Source: Wocania ichthyoenteri Th78 (lineage in GTDB: Bacteria; Bacteroidota; Bacteroidia; Flavobacteriales; Flavobacteriaceae). Taken from it: 64,000 bases of DNA. This document shows positions 19,473 through 29,147 of this stretch, one piece after another (within the stretch, counting starts at the first letter, position 1; each line of letters begins with the position of its first letter). The position numbers and the translations under genes are program-made. Location: contig NZ_KN525716.1 of assembly GCF_000789235.1 (NCBI RefSeq), positions 3,770,766 to 3,834,765 on the forward strand, written 5' to 3'. The notes beneath the pieces were generated by a model, which worked only from the letters and a program-made list of their open reading frames with translations, was not told the DNA's origin and ran no database searches.

Positions 19473-19928
19473 TTACTGTGACTGTTTACTATATTTTGGA
19501 ATATCTTTTAAAAATTGATAGCGTTCATTTTTAAAATCCATTTGGCAATAATAATGATTTAATCCGTTTGTTACCATTAAATAACTAGCGTTAAGCACCA
19601 AATTATATTGTGCAATTTGATCGAAGGTATTTTGGTTAACAGTAATAGTGGGCGATTTACACTCAACAATTAGATGAATACTTCCGTTTGAATTATAAAT
19701 TACAATATCGTATCGCTTCTTTAAACCGTTAACAATGAGTTCTTTTTCAACGTTTATTAAAGATTTTGGATATCCTTTTACTTCCATTAAATATTGAACA
19801 CAATGTTGGCGTACCCATTCTTCGGGTTGTAAAATCACAAATTTTTTGCGAATACTATCGAAAATAGAAATTTTATTTTCGCTACTTTTGAAACGAAACG
19901 AATATGTAGGGAAATTAAGTTTTTGCAC
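19473..19928 (-). CDS. Type I restriction HsdR N-terminal-domain-like protein
   Basis: About 151 residues with the HSDR_N_2 fold, a PD-(D/E)xK-like domain. The core reads KRYDIVIYNSNGSIHLIVECKSP, with the D, E and K of the nuclease signature. The upstream helix WVRQHCVQYLMEVKGYPKSL is typical of this stand-alone Bacteroidota family, which is not linked to hsdM or hsdS. I prefer the GTG start at 19928 (MQKLNFPTYSFRF), as homologues begin this way. A TTG at 19955 would make the gene overlap the divergent holA start codon. Confidence 0.8.
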   Translation of the reverse strand: MQKLNFPTYSFRFKSSENKISIFDSIRKKFVILQPEEWVRQHCVQYLMEVKGYPKSLINVEKELIVNGLKKRYDIVIYNSNGSIHLIVECKSPTITVNQNTFDQIAQYNLVLNASYLMVTNGLNHYYCQMDFKNERYQFLKDIPKYSKQSQ

Positions 19929-19954
19929 TACACAAATTTGGTGATTTTTTTTCA

Positions 19955-20959
19955 ATGGACGAAGTCAAACAATTAGTAACCGATATAAAAAACAAAAATT
20001 TAAAGCCTATTTACTTTTTAATGGGTGAGGAGCCTTATTATATTGATAAAATTTCAGATTTTATTGAAGACAATGTGCTTTTAGAAGAGGAAAAGGGATT
20101 TAATCAAATGGTTTTATACGGACGTGATGTATCCATAGATGATATTGTGGGGAATGCAAAGCGTTACCCCATGATGGCAGAACGACAGGTTGTTATTGTA
20201 AAAGAAGCCCAGGATTTATCACGTACTATCGAAAAATTGGTTTCGTATGCAGAAAACCCACAACCTACAACCGTTTTAGTTTTTAATTATAAATATAAAA
20301 AGATTGACAAACGTAAAGCTTTATATAAAACGTTAAAGAAAACAGGAATAGTTTACGAAAGTAAAAAGCTTTATGAAAATCAAGTAGCCGATTGGATTCG
20401 TCGTGTTTTATCACCAAAAAACTATACCATCTCTCCAAAAGCAGCACAAATGCTGGTTGAGTTTTTAGGAACGGATTTAAGTAAAATTAATAATGAATTA
20501 GAGAAGCTTCAAATTATATTGCCCTCTGGTAGCCAAATAACACCAGAAGTTATTGAAGAAAATATAGGTATTAGTAAGGATTTTAATAATTTCGAATTAC
20601 GAAAAGCCATTGGCGAAAAAAATGCAGTTAAAGCGCATCAAATAATTAACTATTTTGCTGAAAACCCTAAGGATAACCCTATGGTAGTAACAGTGTCTTT
20701 ATTATTCAATTTCTTTTCGCAACTGCTTCACTTTCATGGTTTAAAAGATAAATCGCCACGTAGTGTAGCATCGGCTTTAAAAGTAAACCCTTATTTTGTT
20801 AACGAATATATTACTGCTGCAAGAAACTATCCTATGCGAAACGTAAGTGCCATTGTTTCTGTATTACGTGAGTTTGATGTTAAAAGTAAGGGTGTTGGTA
20901 GTAATGCAGTCCCTCAAGGGGATTTATTGAAGGAATTATTGGTTAGAATTTTATCTTAA
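19955..20959 (+). CDS. holA: DNA polymerase III subunit delta
   Basis: A 334-residue HolA protein, the clamp-loader subunit that opens the sliding clamp. Visible family features are the N-terminal YFLMGEEPYYIDKISDFIED, ERQVVIVKEAQDL in the AAA+-like domain, and the C-terminal collar domain with FELRKAIGEKN. The degenerate P-loop of delta is expected. It starts with ATG directly divergent from the HsdR_N-like gene, so both promoters must lie inside each other's coding region or in the few bases between. Confidence 0.92.
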   Translation: MDEVKQLVTDIKNKNLKPIYFLMGEEPYYIDKISDFIEDNVLLEEEKGFNQMVLYGRDVSIDDIVGNAKRYPMMAERQVVIVKEAQDLSRTIEKLVSYAENPQPTTVLVFNYKYKKIDKRKALYKTLKKTGIVYESKKLYENQVADWIRRVLSPKNYTISPKAAQMLVEFLGTDLSKINNELEKLQIILPSGSQITPEVIEENIGISKDFNNFELRKAIGEKNAVKAHQIINYFAENPKDNPMVVTVSLLFNFFSQLLHFHGLKDKSPRSVASALKVNPYFVNEYITAARNYPMRNVSAIVSVLREFDVKSKGVGSNAVPQGDLLKELLVRILS

Positions 20960-20962
20960 ATT

Positions 20963-22456
20963 TTATATATAAACAGAAACTGTTAAAACGAGCATGGTAA
21001 ACAATAACAAAATAATTACTAATGGCATCACAAATTTCAGCCATTTGTTATAGCCAACTTTTACAATTGCTAATGATGCTAAAATTAATCCTGTTGGATT
21101 TATAAATGCGAATAAACCCATACCGTATTGATAGGCGTTTACAATCATTTCTCGTCCTATACCAACACCATCAGCCAAAGGAGACATTATAGGCATTGTT
21201 AATACTGCCATACCTGAAGATGAAGGAATAAAGAATGATAACCCGCCATAAATATATAACATCGCATTGATAAATATGCCTTTATTCATACCATTTGTAG
21301 CATTACTAGCATAGTACAAAAGCGTATCGCTAATTTGTCCATCATTCATAATTATGGTAACGCCTCTAGCAATTCCTATAATTATTGCTACACCTAACAA
21401 ATCTCCAGCGCCTTTTACAAAAACATCAACAAAATGGTGCTCTTTTATTTTTCCAATAACACCTATAGCAATTGCCCCTACTAAAAAGACTACAGTCATT
21501 TCTATAAACCACCATTCTAATTGAGAAACGCCATATATCATAACGATAAAGCACGAGATAAAAATGAAAAGAATAAAACGTAATCGAGTGGTTAATTTTA
21601 AAGTAGCGTTTGTAGTGCTTCCAAAATGTTTTTCAATGTCTTCTTTTTGATCATAAATAATAGACTTTGTTGGATCTTTTTTTACGCGCTGCGCATACCT
21701 TATAATATATAGAATACAAATAATTGTTCCTAAGCTTAACATAACAAATCTTCCAGTAATTCCCGTTGTCCAATTAATACCAGCAGCATCTGATGCAATA
21801 ATAGCACTAAAAGGATTAGTTGTAGAACACATAGTACCAATAGTTGAACCAATATAAATACAAGCCAATGGAACTATAGCATCATATTTAGCCGCTAAAA
21901 ATATTGGTATAAGTATGGGGTAGAAGGCTATAGTTTCTTCAGCTAAACCAAATGTAGTACCTCCAGCAGCTATTAGCCCAGTAACTAGAATAATTAAGAT
22001 GTATTCATTGCCTTTTAATGTTTCTGCTAACCAAGAAATACCGGCATCAAAAGCACCTGTATAATTTATAATACCAATTAAACCACCAATAATTAATACT
22101 AAAAAAATAATATCAGCACCTTCTATTATTCCTTTTATGGGCGATTTTATAAATGCAGTTACACCTTGCGGAGACGCTTTAACTTCTTTATAAGTATTAG
22201 GAATACTTATAGGTTTCCAAATATCACCATTTGTGAATTTATCTAATGGAATTTTAATTTCAAGATCATCTAAAGTTTCTTGAGTAGCAGCTAATATTAC
22301 AATTTTGCTCAAACTTGTTTTGGTAAACGTGCTTTCAGCTTTGTTATATGCTAAAGAATCGTATTTTCCTGAAGGAACTAACCATGTTAAAATAGCAACT
22401 AAACCAGCAATTATAAGAAGTATGGTTTGGGCGGTTGGAAATTTTATTTTTTTCAA
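20963..22456 (-). CDS. YfcC family (C4-dicarboxylate/ion-transporter-like) membrane protein
   Basis: A 497-residue protein with about eleven membrane segments belonging to the YfcC/DcuC-like group of the ion-transporter superfamily. Typical features are the start MKKIKFPTAQTILLIIAGL, the periplasmic insert of about 70 residues after the first segment, IGSTIGTMCSTTNPFSAIIAS, and the C-terminal SSSGMAVLTMPIMSPLADGVG. The substrate is unknown; related proteins move amino acids or dicarboxylates. It is convergent with holA, with only four bases between. Confidence 0.88.
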   Translation of the reverse strand: MKKIKFPTAQTILLIIAGLVAILTWLVPSGKYDSLAYNKAESTFTKTSLSKIVILAATQETLDDLEIKIPLDKFTNGDIWKPISIPNTYKEVKASPQGVTAFIKSPIKGIIEGADIIFLVLIIGGLIGIINYTGAFDAGISWLAETLKGNEYILIILVTGLIAAGGTTFGLAEETIAFYPILIPIFLAAKYDAIVPLACIYIGSTIGTMCSTTNPFSAIIASDAAGINWTTGITGRFVMLSLGTIICILYIIRYAQRVKKDPTKSIIYDQKEDIEKHFGSTTNATLKLTTRLRFILFIFISCFIVMIYGVSQLEWWFIEMTVVFLVGAIAIGVIGKIKEHHFVDVFVKGAGDLLGVAIIIGIARGVTIIMNDGQISDTLLYYASNATNGMNKGIFINAMLYIYGGLSFFIPSSSGMAVLTMPIMSPLADGVGIGREMIVNAYQYGMGLFAFINPTGLILASLAIVKVGYNKWLKFVMPLVIILLLFTMLVLTVSVYI

Positions 22457-22519
22457 TCCTGTTTATTTTATTTAGACGAAAGATAGTAATATTTTAGTGT
22501 TTTATAGAAATATTAAAAA

Positions 22520-23185
22520 ATGAATGTAGACATACACGAAAGTTGGAAACCTCATTTACAAGGAGAATTTGATAAGCCTTATTTTAAGAATTTAGCTAAT
22601 TTTGTAAAAACTGAATATAAAACACAAACTTGTTTCCCTCCTGGAAACCAAATTTTTAATGCATTCAATCATTGTCATTTTGAAGATGTTAAAGTTGTAA
22701 TAATTGGTCAAGATCCATACCATGGAGCTGGTCAAGCCAATGGTCTGTGTTTTTCTGTCAATGATGATATGGCACACCCACCATCATTGATTAATATTTT
22801 TAAAGAGATAGAGACAGATTTAGGAATTCCATATCCTAAAAGCGGTAATTTATTACGCTGGGCTAATCAAGGGGTTTTATTATTAAATGCGACATTAACA
22901 GTTAGAGCTCATCAAGCTGGTAGTCATCAAAAAAAGGGATGGGAAAATTTTACCGATGCGGTAATAAAAATAATAAGTGATAAAAAGGAAAGTGTTGTTT
23001 TTTTACTTTGGGGAGGTTTTGCAAAACAAAAAGTAAAATTAATTAATAAGGGAAAGCATCATGTATTAGAATCAGGACACCCATCTCCTTTAAGTGCTAA
23101 TAGGGGGTATTGGTTTGGTAACAAACATTTTAGCAAAGCAAACTTGCTTTTGGAGCAAAAGGGCAAAAAAAAAATTGCTTGGTAA
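22520..23185 (+). CDS. ung: Uracil-DNA glycosylase
   Basis: A 221-residue family 1 uracil-DNA glycosylase that removes uracil from DNA to start base-excision repair. The catalytic water-activating motif GQDPYHG is at 63-69 (Asp65), followed by the uracil-stacking GLCFSV. LLLNATLTV and the DNA-intercalation loop HPSPLSANRGYWF are near the C-terminus. Full length and intact. Confidence 0.96.
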   Translation: MNVDIHESWKPHLQGEFDKPYFKNLANFVKTEYKTQTCFPPGNQIFNAFNHCHFEDVKVVIIGQDPYHGAGQANGLCFSVNDDMAHPPSLINIFKEIETDLGIPYPKSGNLLRWANQGVLLLNATLTVRAHQAGSHQKKGWENFTDAVIKIISDKKESVVFLLWGGFAKQKVKLINKGKHHVLESGHPSPLSANRGYWFGNKHFSKANLLLEQKGKKKIAW

Positions 23186-23200
23186 AAATCAAGTATACTA

Positions 23201-23410
23201 TTAACTACCAGTAGGCGCAAGCTTTTCAGATTCTTGCTCTAAAGCAATAGTTGGTCTAAAAACTATTGGCTTTTTGGTTGCTTTTGGCGTTCTATTTATC
23301 TTATTACTGCTAAACTTTAGCAATAAAAAATTGATGACGACTAATGTAGAAATTGAAATTGTAATTGTTAACAACATAGAATTTGGGGTTAATTCATCGG
23401 CAAAATACAA
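23201..23410 (-). CDS. Small single-pass membrane protein
   Basis: A 69-residue protein with one membrane helix (MLLTITISISTLVVINFLLL) and a basic, then acidic tail ending in LAPTGS. Small proteins with this pattern occur in other flavobacteria, to my recollection. The start is a TTG at 23410; an ATG at 23377, just before the membrane helix, is an alternative. Function unknown. Confidence 0.6.
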   Translation of the reverse strand: MYFADELTPNSMLLTITISISTLVVINFLLLKFSSNKINRTPKATKKPIVFRPTIALEQESEKLAPTGS

Positions 23411-23534
23411 AAAAATAAGTTTAAATGCTAATTTTGACGATTAAATTATAATTATAGGCAAAAATAATAAATAAAAGACTACAAAACAATACGTACTTCT
23501 ACTTATTTTTTAAAATATTTTTATCCCAAGAAAT

Positions 23535-24641
23535 TTAATTCAATATTGTTTCAGGAACAACATCTTTATGTACCATTATAGAAATTGTTTTTAATCTAAA
23601 ATATGCTTCACTCATATAAACGTATCCATCGTTAGCGACACGTTCAGAATTTTTACCCCAAGAATTTTTTACTTTATAATAAGTAGTTCCATTTTGGTCT
23701 TTAAGCATACCTGTTATGTGCATCAAATGGTCATCAGTAGTATTATAATTTTCAAACTCTTGTTGTCTTAAGGTTTGTGTAATATTTTTTTCTGGTAATA
23801 CCTTTATTAAGGCATCTAGTTTACTATTCTCATCGTTTGGTATAACTGCTAAACCATATTTTGATGAAAATGTCTTTTCGCTTACATCGCAATCTAGCTC
23901 AATACTATAACCTGCTTTTAAAGCTTCATTTGTAATATTAACCAAATCATCTAATTTAACATTAAAAAAAGAACCATTAGAAAAATTATCTGGAATGTTT
24001 AATATAAAATTTGAATTGTAGGGTTCATGGGAAAACGATGTGATACTTATGTAATCTTTCGGGTTAATCTTTGTCATTTCTAAAAATGATTTGGGAGTAT
24101 ACTGTACACCATCATAATTAAAAGTTGATATATTTTTGCCAAGATAAATATCTAGAACACTTTCGGTTACCTGTTTCCACTTTGGCGATAGTTGACGACC
24201 AGGATTATCTATATAAACATCTAATAATCCTTTTAAAACAGCTATCATTTCTGAGTGATTGTGTCTTGACACATTGGCTTCTAAGCCAGAATAGGCATCG
24301 TTTGGTACTAAACCATAATCGGCAACACTATTAATAACATCGTGTGCTAATCCACCTTCGCTAAATTGAGCTTTTCCTTGTCGCATCATATAATTCCATG
24401 CTTTTTTAGGGTAAGTATTGCGAACGGTGTACATTTCAGACAAATCAATTTTTTTACCTGTAATGCGTATTATTTCACTTTCTAAAAATGATGAAGTCGA
24501 AAAGCTCCAGCATGTTCCTGTGCTTCCTTGGCTAATAACATCGGTAGTTTCTAAATCTATTATAGTTTCAAATTCGTAAGATTGAGAAAAACTTACAAGG
24601 GAAACAAAAGCTAAAATGAAAATTGAAATACTATTTTTCAT
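23535..24641 (-). CDS. C1-like peptidase (bleomycin-hydrolase/aminopeptidase C family)
   Basis: A 368-residue papain-fold cysteine peptidase with a signal peptide (about residues 1-20). The active-site Cys44 lies in QGSTGTCWSFSTSSFLESE, the His in DDHLMHITGML and the Asn in VKNSWGKNSE. The long insertion between Cys and His is characteristic of the bleomycin-hydrolase branch, whose members act as aminopeptidases. Export is unusual for the E. coli-type enzyme but common in Bacteroidota. Divergent from menB. Confidence 0.9.
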   Translation of the reverse strand: MKNSISIFILAFVSLVSFSQSYEFETIIDLETTDVISQGSTGTCWSFSTSSFLESEIIRITGKKIDLSEMYTVRNTYPKKAWNYMMRQGKAQFSEGGLAHDVINSVADYGLVPNDAYSGLEANVSRHNHSEMIAVLKGLLDVYIDNPGRQLSPKWKQVTESVLDIYLGKNISTFNYDGVQYTPKSFLEMTKINPKDYISITSFSHEPYNSNFILNIPDNFSNGSFFNVKLDDLVNITNEALKAGYSIELDCDVSEKTFSSKYGLAVIPNDENSKLDALIKVLPEKNITQTLRQQEFENYNTTDDHLMHITGMLKDQNGTTYYKVKNSWGKNSERVANDGYVYMSEAYFRLKTISIMVHKDVVPETILN

Positions 24642-24695
24642 GATGAAATAAGTGTTTTAATGAAATAAAATTTATTTTTGACTAAAATATAAAAA

Positions 24696-25535
24696 ATGGA
24701 GGAAGCAAAATGGGTAACTGTTAAAGAATATCGAGATATTACCTATAAAAAATGTAATGGTGTTGCAAGAATAGCTTTTAATAGACCAAATGTTAGAAAT
24801 GCCTTTAGACCCAAAACAACAAGTGAGCTTTATGATGCTTTTTATGATGCTAATGAAGATATTAATATAGGAGTTGTTTTATTATCTGCCGAAGGACCAT
24901 CAACCAAAGATGGCATTTGGAGTTTTTGCTCAGGTGGCGACCAAAAAGCAAGAGGGCATCAAGGATATGTTGGAGAAGATGGGTACCATCGATTAAATAT
25001 TTTAGAAGTACAACGGCTCATTCGTTTTATGCCAAAAGCAGTTATTGCTGTGGTTCCTGGTTGGGCAGTTGGAGGTGGGCATAGTTTACATGTCGTTTGC
25101 GATTTAACTTTAGCTAGTAAAGAACATGCCATTTTTAAACAAACTGATGCCGATGTAACGAGTTTTGATGGGGGTTATGGTTCTGCTTATTTAGCAAAAA
25201 TGGTTGGGCAGAAAAAAGCACGTGAAATTTTCTTTTTGGGCAGAAACTATTCTGCGCAAGAAGCTTATGATATGGGAATGGTTAATGCTGTAATTCCACA
25301 TGATGAATTAGAAGATACAGCTTATGAATGGGCGCAAGAAATATTGGCAAAATCGCCTACGTCTATTAAAATGTTAAAATTCGCTATGAATTTAACGGAT
25401 GATGGCATGGTAGGACAGCAAGTATTTGCTGGTGAAGCAACACGTTTAGCATATATGACAGATGAAGCTATTGAAGGTAGAAATGCTTTCCTCGAAAAAC
25501 GTAAACCTAACTTTGTAAAAAAATGGATTCCGTAA
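24696..25535 (+). CDS. menB: 1,4-Dihydroxy-2-naphthoyl-CoA synthase
   Basis: A 279-residue crotonase-fold enzyme that closes the naphthoate ring from o-succinylbenzoyl-CoA in menaquinone synthesis. Typical MenB signatures are the start VKEYRDITYKKCNGVARIAF, SGGDQKARG, the oxyanion-hole PGWAVGGGHSLHVVCDL, and TDADVTSFDGGYGSAYLAK, where the Asp and Tyr are active-site residues. It heads a six-gene plus-strand operon; menA starts at the base after its stop codon. Confidence 0.95.
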   Translation: MEEAKWVTVKEYRDITYKKCNGVARIAFNRPNVRNAFRPKTTSELYDAFYDANEDINIGVVLLSAEGPSTKDGIWSFCSGGDQKARGHQGYVGEDGYHRLNILEVQRLIRFMPKAVIAVVPGWAVGGGHSLHVVCDLTLASKEHAIFKQTDADVTSFDGGYGSAYLAKMVGQKKAREIFFLGRNYSAQEAYDMGMVNAVIPHDELEDTAYEWAQEILAKSPTSIKMLKFAMNLTDDGMVGQQVFAGEATRLAYMTDEAIEGRNAFLEKRKPNFVKKWIP

Positions 25536-26438
25536 ATGAAAAATATGTCTCTTTGGATTTCTACAATGCGTTTAAGAACGCTACCGTTATCAATTTCTGG
25601 AATTATTTTGGCATCTTGTTTAGCAGAGTACAATGGGTATTTTAATTGGACAATATGCGTTCTTGCTATTTTAACGACACTGAGTTTACAAATATTATCT
25701 AACCTAGCAAACGATTATGGTGATGGTGTTAAAGGTACAGATAACAACAATAGAATAGGCCCAGAGCGTGCTATACAAAGTGGTAAAATTTCTCCAGATG
25801 AAATGTTTAGTGCTATAAGAATTAATATTTTAATTTCTATAGGATTGGCTTTTGCTCTTATATTTTCAGCCTTTGGAGTTAAACACTTTTTGCTTACAAT
25901 GCTTTTCTTTGTTTTAGGTGTTGCTTGTATAGTTGCAGCAATTCGTTATACCATGGGAAGTAATGCTTATGGATATAGAGGGTTAGGCGATATTTTTGTA
26001 TTTATTTTTTTTGGATTAGTTAGTGTTATAGGCTGCTATGTCTTGTTTGCTAAAACCATTGATCATGTTGTGTTTTTGCCCGCATGTACTATAGGCTTGT
26101 TGAGTATGGGTGTTTTAAATTTGAATAATATGCGCGATATTGTTTCAGATGAAAAATCAAACAAAATGACTTTTGCTGTAAAACTTGGTCAAAATAAAGT
26201 AAAAGTATATCACACTGTACTTATTGGTTTAGCCATAGTTTTATCAGCTTTATTTGGCATATTATATTACACATCTCCTTATAATTTAATTTTTGTAGTT
26301 GCTTATATTCCTTTAATTATTCATTTAATCAAAGTGAATAAAAACTCAGTTCCAAAATCATTAGATTCAGAATTAAAAAAATTAGCATTAACAACTGTGT
26401 TTCTAGCAATTCTAATGGGTATAGGGCATTTATTATAG
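25536..26438 (+). CDS. menA: 1,4-Dihydroxy-2-naphthoate polyprenyltransferase
   Basis: A 300-residue UbiA-family membrane enzyme that prenylates and decarboxylates 1,4-dihydroxy-2-naphthoate to demethylmenaquinone. The first Asp-rich motif is NLANDYGDGVKGTDN, followed by the family-specific GPERAIQSG; the second is NNMRDIVSDEKSNKMTFA. About eight or nine membrane helices are visible. It abuts menB with no gap. Confidence 0.93.
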   Translation: MKNMSLWISTMRLRTLPLSISGIILASCLAEYNGYFNWTICVLAILTTLSLQILSNLANDYGDGVKGTDNNNRIGPERAIQSGKISPDEMFSAIRINILISIGLAFALIFSAFGVKHFLLTMLFFVLGVACIVAAIRYTMGSNAYGYRGLGDIFVFIFFGLVSVIGCYVLFAKTIDHVVFLPACTIGLLSMGVLNLNNMRDIVSDEKSNKMTFAVKLGQNKVKVYHTVLIGLAIVLSALFGILYYTSPYNLIFVVAYIPLIIHLIKVNKNSVPKSLDSELKKLALTTVFLAILMGIGHLL

Positions 26439-26472
26439 TTTTTTTTGTATTTTTCTAAATAAATAAAAGCAC

Positions 26473-27150
26473 ATGAAAATTACATTTTACGGTCACGCTA
26501 GTTTAGGTATTCAAATAGAAGATACACATATTTTAGTTGATCCTTTTATTACAGGAAATCCTAAAGCTTCACATATAGATATTAATAATCTTAAAGCAGA
26601 TTATATTTTAGTAACGCATGCGCATCAAGATCATATTTTAGATGTTGAAGCTATTGTAAAACGCACCGATGCGGTTATCATTTCTAATTATGAAATTGTG
26701 ACGCATTTTGGAAATTTAGGTTTAGAAGGGCACCCCATGAATCATGGAGGAACTTGGGACTTTGAATTCGGGAGTGTTAAATACGTCAATGCTATTCATA
26801 CATCATCGTTTCCAGATGGTAGTTATGGTGGGCAACCTGGTGGTTTTGTAATTGAAGGTGAACATAAAAATATTTACATAGCTGGCGATACGGCTTTAAC
26901 TTTTGATATGAAGTTGATTCCGCTTCAAACCAAATTAGATTTAGCCATTTTACCAATAGGCGATAATTTCACCATGGGAATTGATGATGCTATTTTAGCT
27001 AGCGATTTTGTGGAATGTGATAAAATTTTAGGTTGTCATTTTGATACCTTTGGCTACATTGAAATAGACCACGAAGTAGCCAAACGCAAGTTTTTCGAAA
27101 AAGACAAAGATTTAATGCTTCTGGAAATTGGCGAAAGTTTAGAGTTATAA
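26473..27150 (+). CDS. Metal-dependent hydrolase, UPF0173 (metallo-beta-lactamase fold)
   Basis: A 225-residue MBL-fold protein of the UPF0173/YtkL group. The metal motif is THAHQDHILD, with further ligands in NAIHTSSFPDGSYGG, the AGDTALTFDM segment and GCHFDTFGYIEID. Its place between menA and menC suggests a role in, or co-expression with, menaquinone synthesis; in some Bacteroidota it occurs in men clusters, but a reaction has not been assigned. Confidence 0.88.
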   Translation: MKITFYGHASLGIQIEDTHILVDPFITGNPKASHIDINNLKADYILVTHAHQDHILDVEAIVKRTDAVIISNYEIVTHFGNLGLEGHPMNHGGTWDFEFGSVKYVNAIHTSSFPDGSYGGQPGGFVIEGEHKNIYIAGDTALTFDMKLIPLQTKLDLAILPIGDNFTMGIDDAILASDFVECDKILGCHFDTFGYIEIDHEVAKRKFFEKDKDLMLLEIGESLEL

Positions 27151-28188
27151 ATGACAAGAGCCACCTATCACAAATACGTTTTAAATTTTAAACAACCCAG
27201 TGGAACATCGCGTGGTGTTTTAAAAACCAAAGAAACTTGGTTTATTGTAATTGAGCACAACGGGAAAAAAGGCATTGGAGAATGTGGTATTTTCCGAGAT
27301 TTGAGTATTGACGATGTGCCGCATTACGAAGACATATTAAAATGGACATGTGTAAATATTCATTTAGGGTTAGCGGTATTGTTGGATGAGTTGAATAAAT
27401 TTCCCAGCATTCAACTTGGATTAGAAACGGCGTATAAATCTTTAGAAAGTGAAAATAAATTCGAATTATTTCCATCCGATTTTACTAACAATAAAGCTTC
27501 AATTTCTATAAACGGACTCATATGGATGGGGTCTGAAAACTTTATGAAGCAACAAATAAAAGATAAAATTTCAGCAGGATTCAATTGTATAAAAATGAAA
27601 ATTGGAGCGATTGATTTTCAAACAGAAATTAATCTTATAAAATCTATTCGAAAAGAATTTTCATCAAAAGATATAGAATTGCGTGTGGATGCCAATGGTG
27701 CTTTTTCAAAAGATGATGCTTTAGAAAAACTGAAAATATTATCAGAACTCGATTTACATTCCATCGAGCAACCTATAAAACAAGGTCAAGTTGAAACTAT
27801 GGCAAAACTATGTGAAGCTACACCGTTACCCATTGCTTTAGATGAAGAATTAATAGGTGTATTTTCTGTAACAAAAAAAGAGGAATTGCTACAAACCATA
27901 AATCCACAATACATTATTTTAAAACCGAGTTTAGTTGGTGGATTTAAAGGAAGTGATGAGTGGATTACAATAGCAGAAAACCAAAATATTGGATGGTGGA
28001 TTACCAGTGCTTTAGAAAGTAATATAGGACTTAATGCTATTGCACAATACACGTTTAAAAAACAAAGCAGCTTACCTCAAGGACTTGGTACAGGCGCATT
28101 ATTTACTAATAATTTTGATAGCCCATTGCAAGTAAAAAATGGTACATTGCAATATAATAATAGTGTTAATTGGAAATTTAATTTATGA
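27151..28188 (+). CDS. menC: o-Succinylbenzoate synthase
   Basis: A 345-residue enolase-superfamily enzyme that dehydrates SHCHC to o-succinylbenzoate. The active-site residues are in the expected order: the KMKIG lysine motif, the metal ligands in RVDANGAF, SIEQP and ALDEEL, and the second lysine in ILKPSLVGGF. The start codon directly follows the stop of the MBL gene. The stop overlaps the start of the next gene in ATGA. Confidence 0.93.
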   Translation: MTRATYHKYVLNFKQPSGTSRGVLKTKETWFIVIEHNGKKGIGECGIFRDLSIDDVPHYEDILKWTCVNIHLGLAVLLDELNKFPSIQLGLETAYKSLESENKFELFPSDFTNNKASISINGLIWMGSENFMKQQIKDKISAGFNCIKMKIGAIDFQTEINLIKSIRKEFSSKDIELRVDANGAFSKDDALEKLKILSELDLHSIEQPIKQGQVETMAKLCEATPLPIALDEELIGVFSVTKKEELLQTINPQYIILKPSLVGGFKGSDEWITIAENQNIGWWITSALESNIGLNAIAQYTFKKQSSLPQGLGTGALFTNNFDSPLQVKNGTLQYNNSVNWKFNL

Positions 28189-29147
28189 TGGATTACATAC
28201 AACAAGTTTATAAAGGTAAGCGCGAATTATGGATGTTTATTTTAACAAGTGTTTTAATATCTGGAATTTTTGTTCTAAATTTTATAGCGTTCTTGTTTAC
28301 TTCGCCAGAGGATATGGATGCTGCTTATGAAATGATGAAATCTATTCCTGCAAACCTATCATTAATTATAAATTTGGCACCATTTGCAATTTTGCTAATT
28401 TTACTATTTATTTTTGTGAAATTCGTTCATCAAAGAAGTATTTTATCACTCACAACAGCAAGAAAAAAAGTAGATTGGAAACGCATAGTATTCTCATTTT
28501 TGCTAATTGTAGTTATTACACTCATAACATTTGGTATTTCTTACTATTTAGATCCTTCTTTAATAGAATTACAATTTGATGGAAAGAAGTTTACAATACT
28601 TTTAATAATTAGCTTATTACTTTTTCCGTTTCAAATCGGACTCGAAGAATATTTGTTTAGAGGTTATTTTATGCAACATATAGGCGATTTAGTTAAAAAC
28701 AGATGGTTTCCATTGCTATTTACTTCTATCTTTTTTGGTGTAGCACATAGTGCAAATCCAGAAGTAGCAGAAATAGGTTTAGTAACTATGGTATTTTATA
28801 TAGGAACAGGATTGCTTTTAGGAATTATGACGCTTATGGACGATGGTTTAGAATTGGCTTTAGGATTTCATTTAGGAAATAATTTACTTGCTGCATTATT
28901 AATCACTTCAGATTGGTCTGCTTTACAAACCGATGCTATTTTTAGATATACAGCAGAAGAAGCGAATACAACATCACTAGAAATCATTATCCCCGTTTTA
29001 ATTGTTTATCCAATAATATTGTTTATCCTATCAAAAAAATATAATTGGACAAATTGGAGAGATAAATTATTAGGTAAGGTAGTCGAGCCACCAAAAGAAA
29101 ACTATAAAATTTTAGAAGACATCGGAAATCGTGATTCCCAGTTATAA
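28185..29147 (+). CDS. CPBP family intramembrane metalloprotease
   Basis: A 320-residue membrane protein with about eight helices and the CPBP/Abi motifs: EEYLFRGYF (motif 1), FFGVAHS (motif 2) and GFHLGNN (motif 3). Such proteases process prenylated or other membrane substrates, or act in bacteriocin self-protection. It overlaps menC by four bases and menE by 17, so it is firmly built into the men operon. A link to the prenylated product is conceivable but is only inferred. A second ATG at 28188 is equally possible. Confidence 0.87.
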   Translation: MMDYIQQVYKGKRELWMFILTSVLISGIFVLNFIAFLFTSPEDMDAAYEMMKSIPANLSLIINLAPFAILLILLFIFVKFVHQRSILSLTTARKKVDWKRIVFSFLLIVVITLITFGISYYLDPSLIELQFDGKKFTILLIISLLLFPFQIGLEEYLFRGYFMQHIGDLVKNRWFPLLFTSIFFGVAHSANPEVAEIGLVTMVFYIGTGLLLGIMTLMDDGLELALGFHLGNNLLAALLITSDWSALQTDAIFRYTAEEANTTSLEIIIPVLIVYPIILFILSKKYNWTNWRDKLLGKVVEPPKENYKILEDIGNRDSQL

